DNA of 64,000 bases, taken from NCBI RefSeq assembly GCF_003287935.1, contig NZ_CP030287.1, positions 4,306,267 through 4,370,266 on the forward strand, written 5' to 3'. A program made the position numbers and the translations under genes. Below the pieces are notes generated by a model. That model was not told the DNA's origin. It saw only the letters and a program-made list of their open reading frames with translations, and did no database searches. Of the stretch, positions 41,124-49,730 are shown piece by piece. The stretch's first letter is position 1; each line of letters begins with the position of its first letter. This DNA comes from Streptomyces sp. ICC1. Lineage in GTDB: Bacteria; Actinomycetota; Actinomycetes; Streptomycetales; Streptomycetaceae.

Positions 41124-41612
41124 ATGGGCGAGCAGCAGGGCGAGCAGCACGCGGTGAAGTTCCCGCAGGAGGTCCTCGACGAGTACACGGCCCTGGGCAT
41201 CGACCTGCCCTCGCTCTTCTCGGCGGGCGACCTCGGCAAGCGGATGGACATCCGGATCCTCGAAGCGTCCGCCGAGCGCGTCGTCGCCACCATGCCCGTC
41301 GAGGGCAACACCCAGCCGTACGGACTCCTGCACGGCGGAGCCTCCGCCGTCCTCGCCGAGACCATCGGCTCGGTCGGCGCGATGATGCACGGCGGCAGCA
41401 CCAAGATCGCCGTCGGCGTCGACCTGAACTGCACCCACCACCGCGGCGCACGGTCCGGCCTGGTCACCGGCGTCGCCTCCCCCGTACACCGGGGCCGCAC
41501 CACCGCCACCTACGAGGTCGTCATCACCGACGAGCAGGACCGCCGGGTCTGCACCGCCCGCCTCACCTGCCTCCTGCGCGACCTGAACCCGCAACAGGAC
41601 GGCAACAACTAG
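41124..41612 (+). CDS. PaaI-family hotdog thioesterase
   Basis: A 162-residue hotdog-fold acyl-CoA thioesterase. The HGG motif YGLLHGGASAVLAETIGSVGAMM carries the residues that position water in the PaaI/YbdB class. The strand VDLNCTHHRGARSGLVTGVASPVHRGRTTATYEVVITDEQDRRVCTARLTCLL is complete. It probably hydrolyses aryl- or hydroxybenzoyl-CoA-like thioesters. The start is ATG 41124, about 12 nt after an ACGGAG. It is 63 bp after the oxidoreductase stop on the same strand, so may be co-transcribed. Confidence 0.9.
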   Translation: MGEQQGEQHAVKFPQEVLDEYTALGIDLPSLFSAGDLGKRMDIRILEASAERVVATMPVEGNTQPYGLLHGGASAVLAETIGSVGAMMHGGSTKIAVGVDLNCTHHRGARSGLVTGVASPVHRGRTTATYEVVITDEQDRRVCTARLTCLLRDLNPQQDGNN

Positions 41613-41650
41613 CCGTTGCCCTCACAGCGACGCCGGTCTAGCGTTCCCGC

Positions 41651-42067
41651 ATGGGATCCGGACCGGCGCCGCGGCGCGCCTTGGCCGCGGCGGCGACGGC
41701 GGCGCTGCTGGCCGCCGCACCGCTCGGCTGCGCCCCCGGCGACCCCGCGGCCGGCCCCCCGCCCTCCGGGCCCGCCGAGACCCCCCGGCCCACCCCGCCC
41801 CAGCAGCTGTGCACCGACCTGATCACCCACTGGGCCGGCGTGATCCTCGGCGCCGGCGAGGGCGAGGACGCCGTCCGCCTCGACTACCAGGCCATGGGCC
41901 TGTCCGGCGGCCAGTACGAGATCCTCCGCGCCGTCCTCACCGACGCCCGCGCCGAACAGCGCGCCAAGGGCCCGGACGCCGCCCGCGAGCTCACCGCCCG
42001 GGAGGCGCTGCGCCGCTGCGCCGAGCGCCACCGCTCCGGCGTCCCGACCGGCGGTCCCTGGCAGTGA
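41651..42067 (+). CDS. Small putative lipoprotein
   Basis: A 138-residue secreted protein with an Ala-rich signal peptide and a lipobox-like PLGC (C27), a Pro-rich spacer, and a helical domain LCTDLITHWAGVILGAGEGEDAVRLDYQAMGLSGGQYEILRAVLTDARAEQRAKGPDAARELTAREALRRCAERHRSG. No named family is recognised. The two Cys residues flanking the domain (LCTDL, LRRCAER) could pair. Its TGA overlaps the next GTG (GTGA), so it forms a two-gene unit with the membrane protein that follows. Confidence 0.75.
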   Translation: MGSGPAPRRALAAAATAALLAAAPLGCAPGDPAAGPPPSGPAETPRPTPPQQLCTDLITHWAGVILGAGEGEDAVRLDYQAMGLSGGQYEILRAVLTDARAEQRAKGPDAARELTAREALRRCAERHRSGVPTGGPWQ

Positions 42068-42699
42068 GCGCAGGCATCAGCCCGATCGAGCCCGGCGAGG
42101 GCACCGAGGCCCAGGAGGGCCCGCCGCAGGGACCCCGTACGCCCCCGGGCCCGCGGTGGGCCCGCGAGCTCTACGCGAGCCACCGGCGGGCCGTCCTGGC
42201 CACCGCGGCCCTGGCCTGCGCCTCGGCCGTGATCGCCACCGGCGCCGCGCTCTACGCCGCCCGACCGCGGCCCGCCCCGTACACGCCGCCCGCCCCCTCG
42301 CAGGTCTTCTCCCTCGTCTACGTCGATCCGGCCGGGCCGGCTCCCCCGGGCAGCGCCTTCGCCTTCACCGTGCGTGTGCGGACCGCGTCCGGGCCGGCCG
42401 TCACCCTGGAGCGGCTGACGCAGCCTTCGCGGGCGCTGACCGTCGAGATCGAGCCATCCCTTCCGGCCACCGTGGCGGCCGGTGAGACGCGCGACCTCGT
42501 CGTCCGCATTCAGGTGGCCGACTGCATGCATGTAGCACGGAATTCTGGACTCCCCCTCCTGGAAGTAACCCTGAGTAATGGATTCCAGAAAGAAGAGCAC
42601 AGCTACATCCCCGGTGACCGATATGCCAGAGATCTTTCCACGGCTCTGACCAGGGCCTGTCCCGAGAAGCGAGACGAGGGCACCCCTCTGCCGTCATGA
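42064..42699 (+). CDS. Single-pass membrane protein, unknown function
   Basis: 211 residues: a Pro/Gly-rich cytoplasmic head, one transmembrane helix (VLATAALACASAVIATGAALYA, about residues 42-63), a Pro-rich linker, and an extracytoplasmic beta-rich domain (VFSLVYVDPAGPAPPGSAFAFTVRVRTASGPAVTLERLTQPSRALTVEIEP...AAGETRDLVVRIQVADC). No family is recognised. It starts at GTG 42064, overlapping the lipoprotein stop, which suggests the pair act together at the cell surface. The last 60 codons (from about 42520) switch to AT-rich codons (GTA, AGT AAT GGA, AAA GAA), unlike the rest. Confidence 0.75.
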   Translation: MSAGISPIEPGEGTEAQEGPPQGPRTPPGPRWARELYASHRRAVLATAALACASAVIATGAALYAARPRPAPYTPPAPSQVFSLVYVDPAGPAPPGSAFAFTVRVRTASGPAVTLERLTQPSRALTVEIEPSLPATVAAGETRDLVVRIQVADCMHVARNSGLPLLEVTLSNGFQKEEHSYIPGDRYARDLSTALTRACPEKRDEGTPLPS

Positions 42700-43000
42700 C
42701 CAAAAGGGCCCAGAGTCCTGGCAGGACAGGACCCACATCACCAGACGGTCCTCACGCGTCTCACCATGCGGACAAGACGAACCGGCCGGAATTCCCCCGT
42801 TCCACCCCCAGAGATCCGTTATTTATTACGCCGTGGCATAACAAGAGAGTCACATCATTGGCCTCAGCCCTCCATAACGTCCTCAGACCCGCTTAGAGTC
42901 ACGGCCAGTCACCGCGACCAGCCGGATTCCCATCAGTTCGGTTCCCCGCGTTCGACACGGTGCGTCCCACGGGGGACGCAGTGCCAGGAAAGGACTGATC
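42700..43000 (+). other. AT-rich intergenic region before the liv operon
   Basis: About 300 bp with locally low GC, including GTTATTTATTACG and GGCATAACAAG around 42815-42850. These form an imperfect GTTAT/ATAAC dyad and could hold the liv promoter or a regulator site. A clear SD (AGGAAAGGA) lies just before livK. The short open frames here have no conserved features. Confidence 0.45.
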
Positions 43001-44233
43001 GTGCGTCAGCGTTCTCTCATTGCCGTGACCGCCGCCCTCGCCGCGGGCGCCCTCACCCTCACCGCCTGCGGTTCGCGTGACGACAAGGCCGGCGGCACCG
43101 GCGACGGTGGCGAGACCACCGTCGTCATCGGCGTAGACGCCCCCCTGACCGGCGACCTCTCGGCCCTCGGCCTCGGCATCAAGAACTCCGCCGACCTCGC
43201 CGCCAAGCAGGCCAACGAGAAGAAGTACGTCAAGGGCGTCACCTTCAAGATCCAGGCCCTCGACGACCAGGCCCAGGCCTCCTCCGGCCAGCAGAACGCC
43301 ACCAAGCTCGTCGCGGACAAGGAGGTCCTCGGAGTCGTCGGCCCGCTGAACTCCTCGGTCTCGGAGTCCATGCAGAAGGTCTTCGACGACGCCAAGCTCG
43401 CCCAGATCTCCCCCGCCAACACCAGCCCCTCCCTCACCCAGGGGCCGAAGTGGGCGACCGGCGACAAGGTCCGCACCTACAAGAGCTACTTCCGCACCGC
43501 CACCACGGACGCCGTCCAGGGCCCGTTCGCGGCGCAGTACCTCTTCAACAAGGCGGGCAAGAAGAAGGTCTTCATCATTGATGACAAGAAGACCTACGGC
43601 GCAGGCCTCGCCGGCACCTTCAAGGGCGAATTCACCAAGCTCGGCGGCCAGGTCGTCGGCGAAGGCCACATCGACCCGGAGAGCAAGGACTTCTCCGCCG
43701 TCGTGACCGAGGTCCGCAGCTCCGGCGCCGACGTCGTCTACTACGGCGGCGAGTACCCCGCGGCCGGCCCGCTCTCCAAGCAGATCAAGGCCTCCGGCAC
43801 CGCCATCCCGCTCATCGGCGGCGACGGCATCTACGACAAGAAGTACGTCGAGCTCGCCGGCGCCGGCGCCGCGGGCGACCTCGCCACCTCGGTCGGCGCC
43901 CCCGTCGAGAGCCTGCCCTCCGCCAAGGAGTTCGTCGCCAACTACGCCAAGGCCGGATACAAGGAGCCCTTCGCCGCATACGGCGGCTACTCCTACGACT
44001 CCGCCTGGGCGATCATCGAGGCCGTCAAGGCCGCCGTCGACGGCAACAACGGCAAGCTCCCCGCCGACGCCCGCGCCAAGGTCCTCGCCGCAGTCCAGGG
44101 CGTCTCCTTCGACGGCGTGACCGGCAAGGTCTCCTTCGACGAGTTCGGTGACGCCACCAACAAGCAGCTCACCGTCTACAAGGTCGAGGGCAACGACTGG
44201 AAGTCCGTCGAGTCCGGCACCCTCGGGGGCTGA
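43001..44233 (+). CDS. livK: Branched-chain amino-acid ABC substrate-binding lipoprotein
   Basis: A 410-residue periplasmic-binding-protein-like lipoprotein (type I fold) with lipobox LTAC (C23). It then carries VVIGVDAPLTGDLSALGLGIKNSADLAAKQAN, GVVGPLNSSVSESMQKVFDDAKLAQISPANTSPSLTQ, FIIDDKKTYGAGLAGTFK, VYYGGEYPAAGPLSKQ, and GGYSYDSAWAIIEAVKAA. It should capture Leu/Ile/Val (or related) outside the membrane and deliver to LivHM. The start is GTG 43001 with AGGAAAGGA upstream. A strong hairpin follows it, consistent with higher expression of the binding protein than of the permeases. Confidence 0.95.
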   Translation: MRQRSLIAVTAALAAGALTLTACGSRDDKAGGTGDGGETTVVIGVDAPLTGDLSALGLGIKNSADLAAKQANEKKYVKGVTFKIQALDDQAQASSGQQNATKLVADKEVLGVVGPLNSSVSESMQKVFDDAKLAQISPANTSPSLTQGPKWATGDKVRTYKSYFRTATTDAVQGPFAAQYLFNKAGKKKVFIIDDKKTYGAGLAGTFKGEFTKLGGQVVGEGHIDPESKDFSAVVTEVRSSGADVVYYGGEYPAAGPLSKQIKASGTAIPLIGGDGIYDKKYVELAGAGAAGDLATSVGAPVESLPSAKEFVANYAKAGYKEPFAAYGGYSYDSAWAIIEAVKAAVDGNNGKLPADARAKVLAAVQGVSFDGVTGKVSFDEFGDATNKQLTVYKVEGNDWKSVESGTLGG

Positions 44234-44302
44234 GCTCCACCAGTCACCAACCCGTAGCCGGTAGTCCGCTCGAACGGCCGGCCACGGGGCACCACCAACC
44301 TG

Positions 44303-44337
44303 CCGCGCGGGGCGCGCACAAAAAGCGCCCCGCGCGG
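44303..44337 (+). terminator. Attenuating hairpin between livK and livH
   Basis: The perfect 13-bp GC arms (44303-44315 and 44325-44337) close a GCACAAAAA loop in the 138-bp gap between livK and livH. The hairpin probably stops part of transcription or protects the livK mRNA 3' end. Confidence 0.7.
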
Positions 44338-44371
44338 AGTCACATCCGTCGAAAGACTCGGAGGACCTGCG

Positions 44372-45301
44372 GTGCACGAACTGCCGCAACAGCTGGTCAA
44401 CGGCCTGCTACTGGGATCCATGTACGGGCTCGTCGCCATTGGCTACACCATGGTCTACGGCATCGTCCAGCTCATCAACTTCGCGCATGGCGAAATCTTC
44501 ATGACCGGCGGCTTCGGAGCCCTCACCGTCTGGCTGATGCTCCCCGGGGGCACCACCATGTGGATAGCCCTCCCGCTCATGATCATAGGCGCCGTCATCG
44601 TCGCCACACTGATCGCCGTCGGCGCCGAACGCTTCGCCTACCGACCCCTGCGCAGCGCTCCCAGGCTCGCCCCGCTCATCACCGCCATCGGCCTCTCCAT
44701 CGCCCTCCAGCAGGCGGTATGGGCCTGGTACCCGGGAGCCGAATCCTCCCTGATCTTCCCCGAGATCCCCGGCGGACCCTTCCACCTCGGCAGCATCACC
44801 ATCCAGACCGGTGACGTCTTCCTCCTGATCGCCGCCCCCATCTCCATGGCCATCCTCGGCTTCTTCGTCAAGAAGACCCGCACCGGCCGCGGCATGCAGG
44901 CGACCGCCCAGGACCCCGACACCGCCAAGCTCATGGGCATCAACACCGACCGCATCATCACCACCGCGTTCGCCCTCGGAGCCGTCTTCGCCGCCATCGG
45001 CGCAGTCGCCTACGGCCTCAAGTACGGCGAAGTCCAGTTCAAGATGGGCTTCCTCCTCGGCCTCAAGGCATTCACCGCAGCCGTCCTCGGCGGCATCGGC
45101 AACATCTACGGCGCCATGGTCGGCGGCCTCGTCCTCGGCCTCGCCGAAACCCTGACCACCGTCTACGTCGCCGACATCCCCGGCTTCGAACAGCTCGGCG
45201 GCCAGTCCTGGGGCAACACCTGGGCGTTCGTACTTCTCATCCTCGTGCTCCTCTTCCGGCCACAAGGCCTGCTGGGCCAGCGCGTGGCGGACAGGGTGTG
45301 A
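44372..45301 (+). CDS. livH: Branched-chain amino-acid permease LivH
   Basis: A 309-residue integral membrane permease. It opens with QQLVNGLLLGSMYGLVAIGYTMVYGIVQLINFAHGEIFM, the LivH hallmark. About eight helices are seen, with a LivH EAA-like loop near MQATAQDPDTAKLMGINTDRIITTAFALG and the C-terminal GGIGNIYGAMVGGLVLGLAETL. The start is GTG 44372 with CTCGGAGG about 8 nt upstream. livM begins 5 bp after its stop. Confidence 0.95.
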   Translation: MHELPQQLVNGLLLGSMYGLVAIGYTMVYGIVQLINFAHGEIFMTGGFGALTVWLMLPGGTTMWIALPLMIIGAVIVATLIAVGAERFAYRPLRSAPRLAPLITAIGLSIALQQAVWAWYPGAESSLIFPEIPGGPFHLGSITIQTGDVFLLIAAPISMAILGFFVKKTRTGRGMQATAQDPDTAKLMGINTDRIITTAFALGAVFAAIGAVAYGLKYGEVQFKMGFLLGLKAFTAAVLGGIGNIYGAMVGGLVLGLAETLTTVYVADIPGFEQLGGQSWGNTWAFVLLILVLLFRPQGLLGQRVADRV

Positions 45302-45306
45302 CCTCC

Positions 45307-47121
45307 ATGACGACCATCACCGCGGACACCGCGAAGACCACCGCACCGGCCAAGGGATTCATCCCCCTCCCCGAGAAGACGGCCCGCGCCCTCGCCACCG
45401 CAGGCGGCGCACTCACCATCGTCTCCGCGTTCCTCGCCTGGACCTGGACCACCGCCTACCCCGGAGACCTCACCGTCTACGGCTACCCCGGCGGCCTCCA
45501 GTGGCTCGTCCTCATCGGCGGAGCCCTCACCACCCTCTTCGGCCTCGCCTCCTACGGCACCAAGGGCCTGCGCTGGCTCACCCCCGCAGGCGCCGACGCC
45601 GCGATCAAACTCGCCGCACTCGCCGCCTTCGCCACCACCTGGTACACCGTCGTCTCCATCGTCACCGAACTCGGTGCCCTCGTAGACCTCGAACCCGGCG
45701 CCGGCATCGCAGCCCTCGTCAGCCTCCTCGCCGTCATCGGCGCCTTCGCGCTCCCCTTCGAGCGCCCCGCACTCGAAGGCCCCGACCCCGACGACAGCGA
45801 ATGGGAGAAGTTCAAGCACGAAGCCGGCAACCGCTGGACGACCCTCAGGGCCGCCTTCGCCACCGGACCCCTCAAGCCCGCCCGCACCCTCCCGGCCTGG
45901 ACCGAGATCCTCCTGATCGCCGCCATCCTCGGCCTCGCACTCACCGTCTTCACCTACGGCATCACCACCCCGTACCAGGAACTCTTCATCGGCTTCCTGT
46001 TCACCGCCGGATTCGGTGCCGCAGCCCTCAACAAGGCCGGCCTCTTCGCCCGCGCCACCGCCCTCACCACCCGCCACCGCAACGTCGCCCTCGTCGGCGC
46101 CTTCGCAGCCGCGGCAGCCTTCCCCCTCACCCAGACCGACGACCAGTACGCGAACCTCGGCGTCAACATCCTGATCTTCGCCACCGTCGCACTCGGCCTG
46201 AACATCGTCGTCGGCCTCACCGGCCTCCTCGACCTCGGCTACGTCGCCTTCCTCGGCGTCGGCGCCTACGCCGCGGCCCTGGTCTCCGGCTCCCCCAACT
46301 CGCCCTTCGGCGTACAGCTCCCCTTCTGGGCCGCCATCCTCATCGGCGCCGCCGCCTCCATGGTCTTCGGCGTCCTGATCGGCGCACCCACCCTGCGCCT
46401 GCGCGGCGACTACCTCGCCATCGTGACGCTCGGCTTCGGTGAGATCTTCCGCATCTCCATGAACAACCTCGACGGCACCTCCGGACCCGACATCACCAAC
46501 GGGCCCAACGGCATCGCGAACATCCCGAACGTCAACCTCTTCGGATTCGACTTCGGCGCATCACACACCATCGCCGGATTCACCATCGGCCGCTTCGCGA
46601 ACTACTTCCTGCTGATGCTGGCGATCACCCTCATCGTGATCCTCGTCTTCCGCCGCAGCGCGGACTCCCGCATCGGCCGCGCCTGGGTCGCCATCCGCGA
46701 AGACGAGACCGCCGCCGAAGCCATGGGCATCAACGGCTTCCGCGTCAAGCTCATCGCCTTCGCCCTCGGCGCCACCCTCGCCGGCCTCGCCGGCGCGGTC
46801 CAGGCACACGTCCAGTACACGGTCACCCCCGACCAGTACAAATTCGCCGAGGCCGTACCCCCGAACTCCGCGTTCCTGCTCGCCGCGGTAGTCCTCGGCG
46901 GCATGGGAACCATCGCGGGACCCCTGATCGGCGGCTCGCTGCTCTTCCTGATCCCCAACAAGCTCCAGTTCCTCGGCGAATACCAGCTCCTCGTCTTCGG
47001 CATCGCCCTCATCGTCCTGATGCGCCTGCGCCCCGAAGGCCTCATCCCCAACCGGCGCAACCAGCTCGAACTCCACAAGGACATGGAAGCGCCCACGGTC
47101 CTCGGCAAGGCAGGGGTCTGA
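45307..47121 (+). CDS. livM: Branched-chain amino-acid permease LivM, extended
   Basis: A 604-residue permease. The canonical LivM part starts near residue 270 (YANLGVNILIFATVALGLNIVVGLTGLLDLGYVAFLGVGAYAAAL) and includes GDYLAIVTLGFGEIFRISMNN, RIGRAWVAIREDETAAEAMGINGFRVKLIAFALGATLAGLAGA and the final GGMGTIAGPLIGGSLLFLIP. The first roughly 260 residues are an extra membrane region with about six helices, longer than in E. coli LivM. The start is ATG 45307; GTG 45298 is also in frame. Confidence 0.93.
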   Translation: MTTITADTAKTTAPAKGFIPLPEKTARALATAGGALTIVSAFLAWTWTTAYPGDLTVYGYPGGLQWLVLIGGALTTLFGLASYGTKGLRWLTPAGADAAIKLAALAAFATTWYTVVSIVTELGALVDLEPGAGIAALVSLLAVIGAFALPFERPALEGPDPDDSEWEKFKHEAGNRWTTLRAAFATGPLKPARTLPAWTEILLIAAILGLALTVFTYGITTPYQELFIGFLFTAGFGAAALNKAGLFARATALTTRHRNVALVGAFAAAAAFPLTQTDDQYANLGVNILIFATVALGLNIVVGLTGLLDLGYVAFLGVGAYAAALVSGSPNSPFGVQLPFWAAILIGAAASMVFGVLIGAPTLRLRGDYLAIVTLGFGEIFRISMNNLDGTSGPDITNGPNGIANIPNVNLFGFDFGASHTIAGFTIGRFANYFLLMLAITLIVILVFRRSADSRIGRAWVAIREDETAAEAMGINGFRVKLIAFALGATLAGLAGAVQAHVQYTVTPDQYKFAEAVPPNSAFLLAAVVLGGMGTIAGPLIGGSLLFLIPNKLQFLGEYQLLVFGIALIVLMRLRPEGLIPNRRNQLELHKDMEAPTVLGKAGV

Positions 47122-47124
47122 CCC

Positions 47125-48005
<881 letters not shown>

Positions 48006-48009
<4 letters not shown>

Positions 48010-48722
48010 CCGCACTCCTCGAGGTCGAAGACCTCCGTGTCGCCTACGGCAAGATCGAAGCCGTCAAGGGCATCTCCTTCAGCGTCGACGCCGGCCAGAT
48101 CGTCACCCTCATCGGCACCAACGGCGCCGGCAAGACGACGACCCTGCGCACCCTGTCGGGCCTGATCAAGCCGCGCGGCGGCCAGATCAAGTTCGAGGGC
48201 AAGTCGCTCAAGAAGATCCCCGCGCACGACATCGTCGCGCTCGGACTCGCCCACTCCCCCGAGGGGCGGCACATCTTCCCGCGCATGACGATCGAGGACA
48301 ACCTCCTCCTCGGCGCCTTCCTCCGCAAGGACAAGGACGGCATCCAGAAGGACGTCCAGCGCGCCTACGACCTCTTCCCGATCCTGGGAGAGCGCCGCAA
48401 GCAGGCCGCCGGCACCCTCTCCGGCGGCGAGCAGCAGATGCTGGCCATGGGCCGCGCGCTCATGTCCCGGCCCAAGCTGCTCATGCTCGACGAGCCCTCG
48501 ATGGGCCTCTCGCCGATCATGATGCAGAAGATCATGGCGACCATCGCCGAGCTCAAGTCGCAGGGCACCACGATCCTGCTGGTCGAGCAGAACGCCCAGG
48601 CCGCGCTGTCGCTGGCCGACCGGGGCCACGTGATGGAGATCGGCAAGGTCGTCCTGTCGGGCCCGGGCCGCGAGCTCCTGGTCAACGAGGACGTCCGCAA
48701 GGCGTACCTCGGCGAGGACTGA
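48006..48722 (+). CDS. livF: Branched-chain amino-acid ABC ATPase LivF
   Basis: A 238-residue ABC ATPase, last gene of the liv operon. Walker A GTNGAGKTTTLR, GLAHSPEGRHIFPRMTIEDNLLLGA (LivF signature), ABC signature TLSGGEQQMLAMGRAL, Walker B KLLMLDEPSMGLSPIM, and the switch in LLVEQNAQAALSLADRGHVMEIG are all intact. It forms the ATPase heterodimer with LivG. The start is GTG 48006. A 17-bp terminator follows. Confidence 0.96.
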
Positions 48723-48736
48723 GCAGTCCCCTCCAC

Positions 48737-48787
48737 ACGAGTGAGGCCCGCCTGCGGATCCTGGATCCGGAGGCGGGCCTCACTCGT
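48737..48787. terminator. Bidirectional terminator after livF
   Basis: The 17-bp perfect arms ACGAGTGAGGCCCGCCT (48737-48753) and AGGCGGGCCTCACTCGT (48771-48787) surround a 17-nt loop that itself holds GGATCC-type dyads. It separates livF from the convergent response regulator. Confidence 0.85.
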
Positions 48788-48802
48788 ACGCGCTGCGGGG
48801 TG

Positions 48803-49459
48803 CTACTCGCCCTTGGCGGCGGCCTTCTTCTCCTCGGCGTCCTCGATGACCGCCTCGGCGACCTGCTGCATGGACATCCGGCGGTCCATGGAGGTCTTCT
48901 GGATCCAGCGGAAGGCGGCCGGCTCCGAGAGCCCGTACTGCGTCTGCAGGATGCTCTTCGCGCGGTCCACGAGCTTGCGGGTCTCCAGGCGGAGCGAGAG
49001 GTCGGCGACCTCCTTCTCCAGCGCGCGGAGCTCGGCGAAGCGGGAGACGGCCATCTCGATCGCGGGGACGACATCGCTCTTGCTGAAGGGCTTCACCAGG
49101 TACGCCATGGCACCGGCGTCGCGGGCCCGCTCGACGAGGTCGCGCTGCGAGAACGCGGTGAGCATCAGCACGGGGGCGATGGACTCCTCCGCGATCTTCT
49201 CGGCCGCGGAGATCCCGTCCAGGACGGGCATCTTCACATCGAGGATCACCAGGTCGGGGCGGTGCTCCCGGGCCAGCTCGATGGCGGTCTGCCCGTCGCC
49301 GGCCTCGCCGACGACGGCGTAGCCCTCTTCTTCGAGCATTTCCTTGAGGTCGAGACGGATGAGCGCCTCGTCCTCGGCGATGACGACGCGCGTCGTCAGC
49401 GGCGGAACGTGCGACTGGTCGGCGTCGGGCGTGGGCGTCGACTCGTGCTCGGCGGTCAC
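48803..49459 (-). CDS. ANTAR-domain response regulator
   Basis: A 218-residue two-domain regulator (PdtaR class). The receiver domain has acidic IAEDEAL, phospho-acceptor D74 in VILDVKMPVLDG, and the conserved LTAFSQ and KPFSKSD. A coiled linker precedes the C-terminal ANTAR RNA-binding helices (LETRKLVDRAKSILQTQYGLSEPAAFRWIQKTSMDRRMSMQQVAEAVI). ANTAR proteins bind paired hairpins in mRNA leaders and prevent termination. The start is GTG 49459 with GAGGAGC upstream. No kinase is adjacent. Confidence 0.93.
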   Translation of the reverse strand: MTAEHESTPTPDADQSHVPPLTTRVVIAEDEALIRLDLKEMLEEEGYAVVGEAGDGQTAIELAREHRPDLVILDVKMPVLDGISAAEKIAEESIAPVLMLTAFSQRDLVERARDAGAMAYLVKPFSKSDVVPAIEMAVSRFAELRALEKEVADLSLRLETRKLVDRAKSILQTQYGLSEPAAFRWIQKTSMDRRMSMQQVAEAVIEDAEEKKAAAKGE

Positions 49460-49517
49460 GGGTGCTCCTCGTTGCAAGGCGGTTCAGCTCCCACGAGCCT
49501 ACCTAGCTCCTGTATGT

Positions 49518-49545
49518 TTGTGACACGGAGGGTCTTCGGTATCCT
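49518..49545 (+). promoter_or_regulatory. Likely tRNA promoter
   Basis: TTGTGA (49518-49523) and TATCCT (49540-49545), 16 bp apart, end 13 bp before the mature tRNA 5' end. This fits a short-leader tRNA transcript. Confidence 0.45.
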
Positions 49546-49558
49546 TCGTTTCGAAGGG

Positions 49559-49631
49559 GCCCCGGTAGCCCAGCGGCAGAGGCCATGGATTCAAAACCCA
49601 TTCAGCGTCGGTTCGAATCCGACTCGGGGCA
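49559..49631 (+). tRNA. tRNA with CAA anticodon (Leu by code), class I shape
   Basis: It folds as a full cloverleaf. The acceptor GCCCCGG/TCGGGGC has discriminator A. The D arm is GCC/GGC. The anticodon stem is 85-89/97-101 of the 495xx-496xx numbering, with loop TTCAAAA, so positions 34-36 are CAA. A 5-nt variable loop and a perfect T arm GTCGG-TTCGAAT-CCGAC follow. The CAA anticodon would read TTG (Leu), but leucine tRNAs have a long class II variable arm and this one does not. The last anticodon-stem pair is an A-C mismatch. No CCA is encoded. The identity is therefore doubtful, although the fold is clear. Confidence 0.85.
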
Positions 49632-49730
49632 CTTCTCCTTCAATTTCAAGGTCGCCAAGCGATATGGCGATCTTCACTCGTCACGGTGAACGAAACTTCG
49701 ATTACCGACCAACCGGACGAATGACGTCGC

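Noticed and set aside
42700..43000. Short open frames between the membrane-protein gene and livK
   Set aside because: They lack ribosome sites and conserved sequence and overlap the likely liv control region.
49600..49640. tRNA 3' end as an attB site of an integrated element
   Set aside because: No second copy of the T-arm/acceptor sequence and no integrase was seen in the window.
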